Positions 56,298 to 64,000 of a stretch of DNA of 64,000 nucleotides are shown here, piece by piece. This DNA is from Neocallimastix lanati (nom. inval.) (lineage: Eukaryota; Neocallimastigomycota; Neocallimastigomycetes; Neocallimastigales; Neocallimastigaceae): assembly GCA_016946835.1 (NCBI GenBank), contig JACVTC010000085.1, forward strand, positions 340,001 to 404,000, written 5' to 3'. Within the stretch, counting starts at the first letter, position 1, and each line of letters opens with the position of its first letter. The notes under the pieces are model-generated. The model was not told the origin of the DNA. It worked only from the letters and a program-made list of their open reading frames with translations, and made no database searches. The position numbers and the translations under genes are program-made.

Positions 56298-57182
56298 ATG
56301 AAAATCTTAGAACTTGAGGAACTACTACCTAGGCTTGATGAAGATGCTAGAGACGTTGATATCTGGGCCGAAGAATTCACAAGATTAATGAAATTAGCTG
56401 GTATTAACAATCCAGCTAGCATTCATACCTGGGCGACTGAATGTGTTGAGGGCAAACTCAGGGGAGTCTTACAAGATCTGGTGAAAGTCAATGAAGATGA
56501 AGAAGAAGAATTTCCTTCTATGAAAAAAATAAAAGAAGCCTTAGAAGAAGCCTTAGAAATCACTCCACAGGATAAATGTAAAAGATTACAAAGATTAAAA
56601 ATAAAAAGAGGAGAAAGTATTAAAAATTTTAATTGGCGATATAAAAAACTTTACAATAATTTACCAAGACTTTATCAATCTTTCATAACAGTGGAGGATT
56701 ATACTGAATCCATTTCATACCGACCTTTTGCTAGAGCCCAGGTTATAACTCAAAGATGTGTTGATCTCGAGGATGCATTTGAGGAAGCGGAATTAGCCGA
56801 AAGAGCCGAAGAGAGGAAAGAAACAAATGAAACTGTAATGTCTACTTTATATACTCGGGGGGTTTATTCAAACTTTTCTCAATCAAATAGAACTGGGAAA
56901 CATCCTTTTAGACAATTTTCTGCCAATAATTATATAGAAGTTAACAACCCCAAAAGAAATATGAGAAGTCGCACTAATGATAAACTCTTAAATAAGAATC
57001 CAAAATACGAGACTAACAATACATATAAAAGAACATATAAATGTTTCAGATGTAACCAGGAAGGTCATGGTGTCAAGCAATGCCCTTATTCATTTAAGGA
57101 ATTAGCTGAGTTAGAGGAAAAAGGTCAGATTTCAAAGGAATCTTTAAACTCCCAAATGGAAGAAGGAAAACTTCCCTTATAA
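56298..57182 (+). CDS. gag: gag of element V
   Basis: Start chosen at ATG 56298 (MKILELEELLPRLDE), which aligns with the B1 gag start; the frame is open a few codons upstream without an ATG. About 294 residues. Capsid-like region to about residue 185 (WAEEFTRLMKLAGINNP, KRGESIKNFNWRYKKLYNNL, AFEEAELAERAEER). Zinc knuckle CFRCNQEGHGVKQC (CX2CX4HX4C) near residue 253, then PYSFKELAELEEKG. It lacks the Asn or Asp tracts seen in the other class I gags here. The last codons overlap the pol frame at a slippery heptamer. Confidence 0.92.
   Translation: MKILELEELLPRLDEDARDVDIWAEEFTRLMKLAGINNPASIHTWATECVEGKLRGVLQDLVKVNEDEEEEFPSMKKIKEALEEALEITPQDKCKRLQRLKIKRGESIKNFNWRYKKLYNNLPRLYQSFITVEDYTESISYRPFARAQVITQRCVDLEDAFEEAELAERAEERKETNETVMSTLYTRGVYSNFSQSNRTGKHPFRQFSANNYIEVNNPKRNMRSRTNDKLLNKNPKYETNNTYKRTYKCFRCNQEGHGVKQCPYSFKELAELEEKGQISKESLNSQMEEGKLPL
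57143..57149 (+). promoter_or_regulatory. -1 frameshift slippery site TTTAAAC (gag-pol, element V)
   Basis: T TTA AAC in the gag frame, inside the 72-base overlap between gag (stop 57180-57182) and the open pol frame (from 57110). A -1 slip fuses gag to pol without any stop. The position is conserved in the B1 element. Confidence 0.82.
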
Positions 57183-57319
57183 AAACCATAAATGATACTG
57201 AAACTGATGATATCGTAGCAGCTGTCACTAGGCAAACAAAACAATTAAATACAAAAAAGAAACCTTACGATAAACATCAGAAAATAGCCACATTAAAAGA
57301 AAATCCTCAACCAATAAAA

Positions 57320-60300
57320 ATGCTTTCGAAATCACAAACAAATGATCGAAAAATGGAAGTAGAAGTAGAAAATATTAATAATGAACCAAAAAGTAACAAT
57401 GAAGAAGAACCCTTAAATAACCCAAAAAATAGAGAAGAAACGGAAACCTTAAAAGAAATTGACTTGTCTGTAATAGCCAACCCATCAATAAACAAAGCAA
57501 AAAGGGATTCAAAGAAGGAAAGAATATCAGAAATAATGGATAAGAAACCCGAAAAAGAAGAAATGAGAAAAAAGGTTACAGCTAAACTACCCAGTACTCA
57601 AATGGAAGAAAAGAAGAATAAATGCGAAAGATTAAAAAATGATAAAAATAAAGAAGAAATGAGAATCGAAAATAAAAATGAAGAGAATCCAAATAACAAA
57701 AAGGAGAAGCACATTATTCTAATGGAAAACCAAGCAAAGTACGATCTTGTAACTGATTTAACATCTACCACAGCTAATATAACTCTGGCTCAATTGTTGG
57801 ATATAAGTCCAAAATTACGAGCTCAACTTAATAAATTGTTAAAGCTAAAAGAAACACCTCATAACGGAAAAATGGAAGAAATGGTATTATCTACTGTCTC
57901 AAGGAAGGATATAGCTACTACTAAATGTAAAATTAACGGAGAAGATGGATTCGCCTTTTTAGATACATGTGCAAGCATCAACATAATAACGAGTAAGTTT
58001 TTAGGCAAGTTGAAAAATATAAAACCATTTGGTTATACAACTAACAATATTATACAGGTAACTTCGAAGACCCACATATCCTCTAAATTATATCATTTAA
58101 CAGTTGAATTCAACGATTTCATTATTCAAGACGTATTTAGAGTAATAGAACATGATCAGGATCTGTTTGATATCTTGATAGGTTTTAGGACCTTAAAGGA
58201 TAATAATTTATTCATTAATCCTATTCGTAATAGTCTATGTAAAATGAAGAAAGATGGTACATTTACAACAATCTCAGCTTTAGAAATAGATGAAGAAGAA
58301 AAAGAAATAGATGAAGAAGAAAAAGAAATAGATGAAGAAGTAAAAATTGAAGAAACTGAAATGCAAGATAATCCAGACTCCATGTTATTTTGTTTCATAA
58401 ACAAAGAATCAGCAGAAATACAGAATGCAATTACGATTAAGGAAAATAAAAAAGACAAAGAAGAAAATACAATCATTGAAGAAAAGAAGACAAGAATTGA
58501 ACGAATTATAAAAAATACAATAGAAGTAGTTAGAGGCCGATTCAAGGAACTATTAAAAGATAATATTGAAATCTTAGCAATAAAAATAGATGAATTAGGT
58601 TCAACAAAGTTATTACCGCACCATATCAGTTTAGAAGAAAATACGATTCCAATCAAACAAAAAGCTTATCGATTATCTAAAGTACAAGCAGACGCCCTGA
58701 AGGAAGAGCTAATTAAATTACTGAACAACCATTTAATTGAACCATCCAGTTCACCATGGTCTTCTCCAGTTATTCTTGTAAGGAAGAAGAATAATAAATG
58801 GAGAATGTGTATAGATTTTCGGAAGCTCAACAACGTTACTATTAAAGACGCTTATTCTCTGCCACTAATAGATGATATACTTTTCTCGATCGGAAAGAAA
58901 GTTAAAGTATTTTCAACAATAGATTTATTCTCCGGCTTTTATCAAATTCCAATGTTCCATGAGGACATTCCCAAAACAAGTTTTACAACAATGTACGGTA
59001 ATTACCAATTCCGGGTAATGCCGTTTGGTTTATGCAATGCCCCAGGAACCTTCCAGAGAGAGATGAACAGGATATTTTTTCCGCTCATTGGGAAGTGTAT
59101 GTTTATATATATCGATGATTTAATCATATTCTCTCCAACTTTTGAACAACACATAGAAGATTTAAAGAAAGTATTTGATATCCTAAAGGATAATGGATTA
59201 AAAATCAATCTCGACAAATGTGATTTTTTCAAGGAATCAGTTGAATTATTAGGCCACACAGTATCAATTGAAGGAATATCACCAATTAATAAAAAAATTG
59301 AGATTATACGTGAATGGTTACCTCCTACCAACATCACGCAATTACAATCATTTCTTGGAGCAGTAGGTTATTATAGGAAGTTTATATACAACTTTTCAAC
59401 AATTGCCAAACCTCTATTTAAACTACTTAAAAAGAATGTAAAATTCTCTTGGGAAGCTGTTCAACAAGAGAGCTTTGAAGAACTTAAACGAAGATTAATC
59501 ACAGCCCCTATTTTATCAATGCCTGATTTCGACAAACAATTTATAATCAGGACAGATGCCTCAAAAGATGGAATAGGTGGAGTCCTGATACAAAAAGATG
59601 AAAATAATATCGAAAAACCAATACATTATATGAGCAGAACTTTGAAACCAGCTGAAGTAAACTATGGGATTACAGATTTAGAAGGAGCTGCCGCCGCTTT
59701 TTGTGTTAAAAAATTTAAATCCTATATTTCGGGAAGTAAATTCGAAATATTGTTGTTCACAGATCACAAACCATTAATAAGTATATTCAAAAGTAAAGAA
59801 ACCTTAAATGCCAGACAGTCAAGATGGGTAATTATGTTCTCTATGTTAAAAGTTAAAGTCATTTACGAACCAGGAAAACGTAATGTATTAGCGGATGCGT
59901 TATCTCGACTTAGATCAAAACCATCGGAAGTAATAGCTACCTATTTAGAAGAAATTAATACAGGAAAAAATTCGTTATTAAAGAAGTTTGAAGAAAAATT
60001 TTCAAGAATAAACAATGAAGAATATTTTATAGATGGAGGCACATTCAGAAAAGTAATTAAAGAAGATAAAGAAAAAATTAAACTATTATTAGAAGCCCAT
60101 AGGATAGGCCATGAGGGAATCTTCAAAACGTATAACAGGCTCAAACGTGATTACTATTGGAATAACATGGTCTTGGATGTAAAATACATAGTCAATACGT
60201 GTAAACACTGCCAACTGTTCAAACCACAAACTTTCAATTCAAACACCGAACACTTCCCAACAAAGCCGGGATTACCTTTTACCCAGGTAGGACTGGATAT

Positions 60301-61141
60301 TGTAGGCCCTTTACCACAAACAAAAAATGGAAATCAGTATATCCTAGTATTAGTCGATTATTTAACAAAGTGGGTTGAAGCTGAACCCACTGTCAAGATT
60401 GAATCTGATGATATAATAGGCTTCTTAACAAGAGTTTTCTCAAGACATGGAGTTCCCGAAATATTAATAACGGATAACGGTCCCCAGTTCAAGTCCGACA
60501 AAACTAAAGCTTTCCTAGATTTATATGGTATTTATGTGCACTTTGTTTCTGTCTATCATCCTGAATCTAATGGTATGGTAGAAAACAGAAATAAAGAAAT
60601 AGGAAAATATCTAAGAATATTATGTAATAAAAATATAGAAAATTGGGATTTAATTCTACCAAGTGCTTTGTGGGCTCTCCGTACCTGCAAAAACGAAGTA
60701 ACAAAATTTTCAAGCTTTGAATTACTCTACGGCCGTCGTGACTTACAACCCTTCGAGCTATCTTTAAATCTGGATAAAAAAGAAAAAGGTGAAAGTATTA
60801 CGGAATACCTTATAAGAAAATTTGCTAAACATTACCAATGGATTCATGAAGCAATTAATAATATCACTACAGCCAACAAAATTTGGGAAGACAGAAGGAA
60901 CCAGATGAAAAGAATGAAAGCCAACTACAATCCAGGAGACCTAGTATTAATACGATTAATAAACAGAAGAAAATTAGATCCTTATTTCGTAGGCCCACTG
61001 AAAATCATCAAAAAGGAATTTAATACAGTTACTCTCGCAGATCCTATTACCGGCGAAATTTCTGATAGGAATGTACATCTAAAAAATATAGTTCCTTATA
61101 AATTATGTGAATTAGAGACTTCAGGGACGAAGTCTAAATAA
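57320..61141 (+). CDS. pol: pol of element V: protease, RT, RNase H, integrase
   Basis: 1273 residues from the first ATG, but the frame is open from 57110 and is most likely made as a gag-pol fusion through the slippery site. A Lys/Glu-rich N-terminal linker comes first. Protease FLDTCASINII (D215, with Cys at the usual Gly), RT IDLFSGFYQIP and MFIYIDDLIIFS (D599-D600), RNase H RTDASKDGIGG (D746), DLEGAA, TDHKPL and ADALSR. Integrase HHCC (about 926-963) and DDE (VGLDIVGP, TDNGPQF, HPESNGMVENRN). The C-terminus has DPYFVGPLKIIKKEFNTV and ends without a chromodomain. No disruptions seen. Confidence 0.93.
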   Translation: MLSKSQTNDRKMEVEVENINNEPKSNNEEEPLNNPKNREETETLKEIDLSVIANPSINKAKRDSKKERISEIMDKKPEKEEMRKKVTAKLPSTQMEEKKNKCERLKNDKNKEEMRIENKNEENPNNKKEKHIILMENQAKYDLVTDLTSTTANITLAQLLDISPKLRAQLNKLLKLKETPHNGKMEEMVLSTVSRKDIATTKCKINGEDGFAFLDTCASINIITSKFLGKLKNIKPFGYTTNNIIQVTSKTHISSKLYHLTVEFNDFIIQDVFRVIEHDQDLFDILIGFRTLKDNNLFINPIRNSLCKMKKDGTFTTISALEIDEEEKEIDEEEKEIDEEVKIEETEMQDNPDSMLFCFINKESAEIQNAITIKENKKDKEENTIIEEKKTRIERIIKNTIEVVRGRFKELLKDNIEILAIKIDELGSTKLLPHHISLEENTIPIKQKAYRLSKVQADALKEELIKLLNNHLIEPSSSPWSSPVILVRKKNNKWRMCIDFRKLNNVTIKDAYSLPLIDDILFSIGKKVKVFSTIDLFSGFYQIPMFHEDIPKTSFTTMYGNYQFRVMPFGLCNAPGTFQREMNRIFFPLIGKCMFIYIDDLIIFSPTFEQHIEDLKKVFDILKDNGLKINLDKCDFFKESVELLGHTVSIEGISPINKKIEIIREWLPPTNITQLQSFLGAVGYYRKFIYNFSTIAKPLFKLLKKNVKFSWEAVQQESFEELKRRLITAPILSMPDFDKQFIIRTDASKDGIGGVLIQKDENNIEKPIHYMSRTLKPAEVNYGITDLEGAAAAFCVKKFKSYISGSKFEILLFTDHKPLISIFKSKETLNARQSRWVIMFSMLKVKVIYEPGKRNVLADALSRLRSKPSEVIATYLEEINTGKNSLLKKFEEKFSRINNEEYFIDGGTFRKVIKEDKEKIKLLLEAHRIGHEGIFKTYNRLKRDYYWNNMVLDVKYIVNTCKHCQLFKPQTFNSNTEHFPTKPGLPFTQVGLDIVGPLPQTKNGNQYILVLVDYLTKWVEAEPTVKIESDDIIGFLTRVFSRHGVPEILITDNGPQFKSDKTKAFLDLYGIYVHFVSVYHPESNGMVENRNKEIGKYLRILCNKNIENWDLILPSALWALRTCKNEVTKFSSFELLYGRRDLQPFELSLNLDKKEKGESITEYLIRKFAKHYQWIHEAINNITTANKIWEDRRNQMKRMKANYNPGDLVLIRLINRRKLDPYFVGPLKIIKKEFNTVTLADPITGEISDRNVHLKNIVPYKLCELETSGTKSK

Positions 61142-61154
61142 AGAAAGGGCGTCA
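61139..61154 (+). promoter_or_regulatory. Polypurine tract of element V
   Basis: The pol stop runs into AAAGAAAGGGCGTCA, directly followed by the 3' LTR. Confidence 0.75.
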
Positions 61155-61884
61155 TGATACGGAACTAACTAATAATTCGTATTATACTATTGGAAATTAT
61201 AATTAAGTTTAATAACTTTATGTATTAAATATTTTAAACTATTTTTATAATTCCAAAATTTTATTCTTAATTTAAAATAATTATATAAATTATCAAATTA
61301 AATTGATTAATGACTAATTATTAAAAAATCATTATTTAATTAAATTGATTAATGACTAATTATTAAAAAATTATTATTTAATTAAATTGATTAATGACTA
61401 ATTATTAAAAAATCATTATTTAATTAAATTGATTAATGACTAATTATTAAATAATTATTATCTTATATTAATTAAATTGTTTTATTATTATATTTAATTA
61501 TTATTAATATTAAATTGTTTCAAGAATTATATTATCAAAAATATTACCAATAATTTTATTGTTAAATTTTTTAATTTTATCATTAATAATATTTGTCATT
61601 AAGGATAATATTAATTATATTAGTATTAATATTTTTATTATTAAAATAACTCTTAAAAAATATTATTTAAAATCACATGTAATAATTATACTAATAAGAA
61701 TTATAATAATTTAAATTATTATAAAAATTCATGTAGTAAAAAAGTATAAAAGAAAAAGAAAATACTTAATAAAAAATCAGGAGTTAAAAAAATAAAAAAA
61801 CGGAAAGTGAAATTAAATTATTAACTAATATATTATTTTCATTTTTTTTTTTTTTTTTTTGAAGTTTATTGTGTACCTGCACCA
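61155..61884 (+). repeat. 3' LTR of element V
   Basis: 730 bp, same length as the 5' LTR, including the four 42-bp units (about 61301-61465). Confidence 0.93.
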
Positions 61885-61890
61885 TTTTTT

Positions 61891-63836
61891 TGTAAGAATC
61901 TATTGTAAAATATTTAATAATTTGAATACGTATTTAAATGTAATGTAATGTAAATTATTGTGGATAAAAATGTTTTCCAAATTTTTAATATAAATTTAAA
62001 TGTATTCCAAATTATTAATTTAATTAATTTTCTCAAAAATGTATGACTAAATTATTTGGAGAATTTACATCATTATTACTCACTTTGAATCATGAAACTT
62101 TGTAAATTAAAAATAATTAGTCATGAAACTTGTAAATTAAAAATAATTAGTCATAAATTAGTTAAATTAAAATAATCAAAGAAAAATTGCCTTTTCCGTT
62201 TGTTTACAAAAACTTGCCGTTTTGTTTATTTATTTTTAGAAATATTAGATAGTTTTAAATAGTTTTTATATTAAAATAACTCATAAAAATTCATGTAATT
62301 TATTATTAAATGTAATTACAAATATATAATAATATTTTAGTTAGTTTATTACAATCTATTCAATTTAAATTTTAATTTTCAAAAAGTATAAAAAGAGTTA
62401 ATTTTCAACTATTGAACGATAGTTGGAAAATAGTATAGAAAATAGTATAGTTTAGTTAGAAAATAGAATAGTATAGGAAATATTATAGATAAGATAGATA
62501 GTACAAATTTTATATTTTATTAATTAGTATTATAACTATTATTAGAATAGTTATCTTTTATAAAACAAATTTTATTTTAAATTTTATTTTAAAATCTTAA
62601 CTGCTAGTAGGCTTTCCGGTAAAGGACCCTACGGTACCCAGTTAAGTGATTGTTGATTTTAGAATAGTTAAATTCAACAAATAAGAAATATTAATAAAAG
62701 GATTTTTTTATAAAAACAAAAAATTAAATTAGTTTTTTTAGTTTTAGTGTTTTAGTTAATAATTAATTATAGTGTTGATATAATAAAATAGTGTAAAATA
62801 AATTATAGTCTGTCCTCGCCGACCTAAGCTATTATTTTATTTTACATCTATAATTATTTTTAACAAAATAATTATTTCTTAGTTAGGTTATAATTAATAT
62901 AACTTTTATTTAACTCATATTTCATTTATACAATTAATTATAATTAATAATTTATTTAATTATATATTAAAATTTTATTTAGTTTAATATTAAAAATTTA
63001 TTTAATTAAATAATTTTTATACATTTAAAATAATATTAAATTTATTTAATTATTCACTTAATTATTAAATTTATTAGTTTTAGTTTTCTCTCACTTATTA
63101 AATCATAAACTAAAACACTATTCTGTATTTTATCATGTATTCTGTATTCTATCATGTATTCTGTATTGTATTAATCATGTATTTTATTATTAATGTATTG
63201 TTTTATATTTTTTATGTAAAGTTCTATAAAATAGAACTAAATAGATTAAATTTTAAATTTTATGATCGAAATAATTTTCATTATTTTATTCTTTTATTTT
63301 CGATCATTATATTAGATTAAGTAATCGGTTAATTAAGGTTTTTCCAATTACTTCTTAAAAGTAATCGGTTTTACTTAATTAACGCGATGATCGATATGGA
63401 TAGAATATCGATCAAAAAACTTATCTAGGTTTTTCTTCTAGTCTTTTCCTAGATAAGAGATTTGTTAAGATTAGAACCCCTTTTGATTTTAACCTTATTT
63501 TGACAAAAAAGTATAAATAAGGCTCTTGAGTTCTCTTTGAGAAATCAAGAGTTATTATTATAACAATTATAATATAATAATAATAACAATAAGTTTTAAC
63601 ATTTAAAATTTTTAATAAATAATAAAACAAATTATTTTAATAAAACAAATTTTATAATTAAAACTTTTCCTTATCAATTTTAGTGTTTCGTCTATTATAA
63701 TTCGTTATAATAAACTCGATAATTAGAAAGAACCATAGGTAAGTATGATTCTTTTCTAAACCTTTAATATTAGCAGTTAGAGCTAATATTAATGATTAAT
63801 AATTTAATTATAATTTTTTAATTAAATTATTACATT
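61891..63836 (+). repeat. Class II solo LTR AA, interrupted by LTR Z, TSD TTTTT
   Basis: Parts 61891-61903 and 62852-63836 make TGTAAGAATCTAT-AATTATTTTTAAC...TTAAATTATTACA, closely related to LTR U and the element T LTRs, including GTATAAATAAGGCTCTTG and the CTCTTGA/TCAAGAG hairpin near 63510-63555. Five Ts flank it on each side (61886-61890, 63837-63841). Confidence 0.82.
61904..62846 (+). repeat. Class II solo LTR Z inside LTR AA, TSD TCTAT
   Basis: TGTAAAATATTTAAT...TTATTTTACA, 943 bp, perfect TCTAT duplications (61899-61903, 62847-62851). It has AAGTATAAAAAGAG near 62382 and the hairpin CAACTAT/ATAGTTG, the class II promoter layout with a different hairpin sequence. Confidence 0.85.
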
Positions 63837-63840
63837 TTTG

Positions 63841-64000
63841 GTAAAGAACGAACATATAATGGATTATTAATTAGAATTTCAACTTACTTTAGAATCCATT
63901 ATATTATTCTTTACTTAATATTACTTTACTATATTTTCTATACTAAATTATTTTATAAATATAATTTTTTTTTATATTTTTATTAAAAGTTTCTAAAATA
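63841..64000 (+). repeat. Class I LTR BB, 5' end (cut by window edge)
   Basis: TGGTAAAGAACGAACATATAATGG after TTTT resembles the TGATAAAGAATG starts of class I LTRs. The rest is outside the window, so solo LTR or full element cannot be told. Confidence 0.55.

Larger units (their letters stand above)
55425..61884 (+). mobile_element. Class I gag-pol element V, intact
   Basis: 6.46 kb with 730-bp LTRs at both ends that I see differ by one substitution (near 55973/61703). TSD TTTT at 55421-55424 and 61885-61888. PBS, open gag, slippery site, open pol and polypurine tract are all in place. It looks recent and potentially autonomous. It is the reference by which the breaks in the elements at 2977-13792 and 33707-41689 can be read. 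Confidence 0.93.

Noticed and set aside
63135-63320. 61-codon Phe/Tyr-rich frame
   Set aside because: Lies in LTR AA; translation of TGTATTCTGTATT-type repeats.

Overview
The window is extremely AT-rich eukaryotic nuclear DNA. It has long A/T homopolymers, Asn-rich low-complexity reading frames, three tRNA loci with internal Pol III boxes and T-tract terminators, and many Ty3/gypsy-type LTR retroelements. I infer an early-diverging fungus with a very low-GC genome; an anaerobic gut fungus is my best guess, but another AT-rich fungus or an amoeboid protist cannot be excluded from sequence alone. I found no ordinary host protein-coding gene. The only possible one is a coiled-coil gene carried between two LTRs (25606-26409).

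The LTR elements fall into two classes. Class I has ends of the TGATA/TGGTA...TATCA/TACCA type, makes 4-bp target-site duplications (TSDs), and has a tRNA-type primer-binding site in every copy where one is visible. Class II has ends TGTAAG...TTACA (or TGTCAAAG...TTAACA), makes 5-bp TSDs, and in both complete copies has a primer site complementary to the predicted start of its own transcript (Tf1-like self-priming).

Layout. (1) 1-27150 is a stack of LTRs and elements ending 14 bp before tRNA-Gly(UCC) at 27165. From the left it holds solo LTRs, a full-size class I element with gag and pol (2977-13792), more solo LTRs, a small gag-like element (15345-17747), more solo LTRs, and a gag-only element (about 20989-27150). 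The left LTR of that last element contains a class II element carrying the coiled-coil gene (23666-27099). (2) 27236-29604 is mostly unassigned and holds an LTR-like remnant and a 364-bp inverted-repeat DNA element with a 9-bp TSD. (3) 29608-54078 is a second stack: five LTRs, a decayed class I element on the minus strand (33707-41689), seven LTRs, then an intact single-ORF Tf1-like class II element (46823-54078). It ends just before a degenerate tRNA-Ser/tRNA-Cys pair. (4) 54772-54843 is tRNA-Trp(CCA) on the minus strand. To its right is a third stack: a solo LTR 14 bp away, an intact gag-pol class I element (55425-61884), nested class II LTRs, and an LTR running off the window.

Removing the insertions one by one from their TSDs shows repeated integration into the same few bases upstream of tRNA genes. 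The simplest reading is Ty3-like targeting of Pol III start sites, with each arrival pushing older copies outward. The autonomous elements (55425-61884 and 46823-54078) look intact and recent. The gag-only and gene-carrying elements would have to borrow reverse transcriptase and integrase from such relatives.
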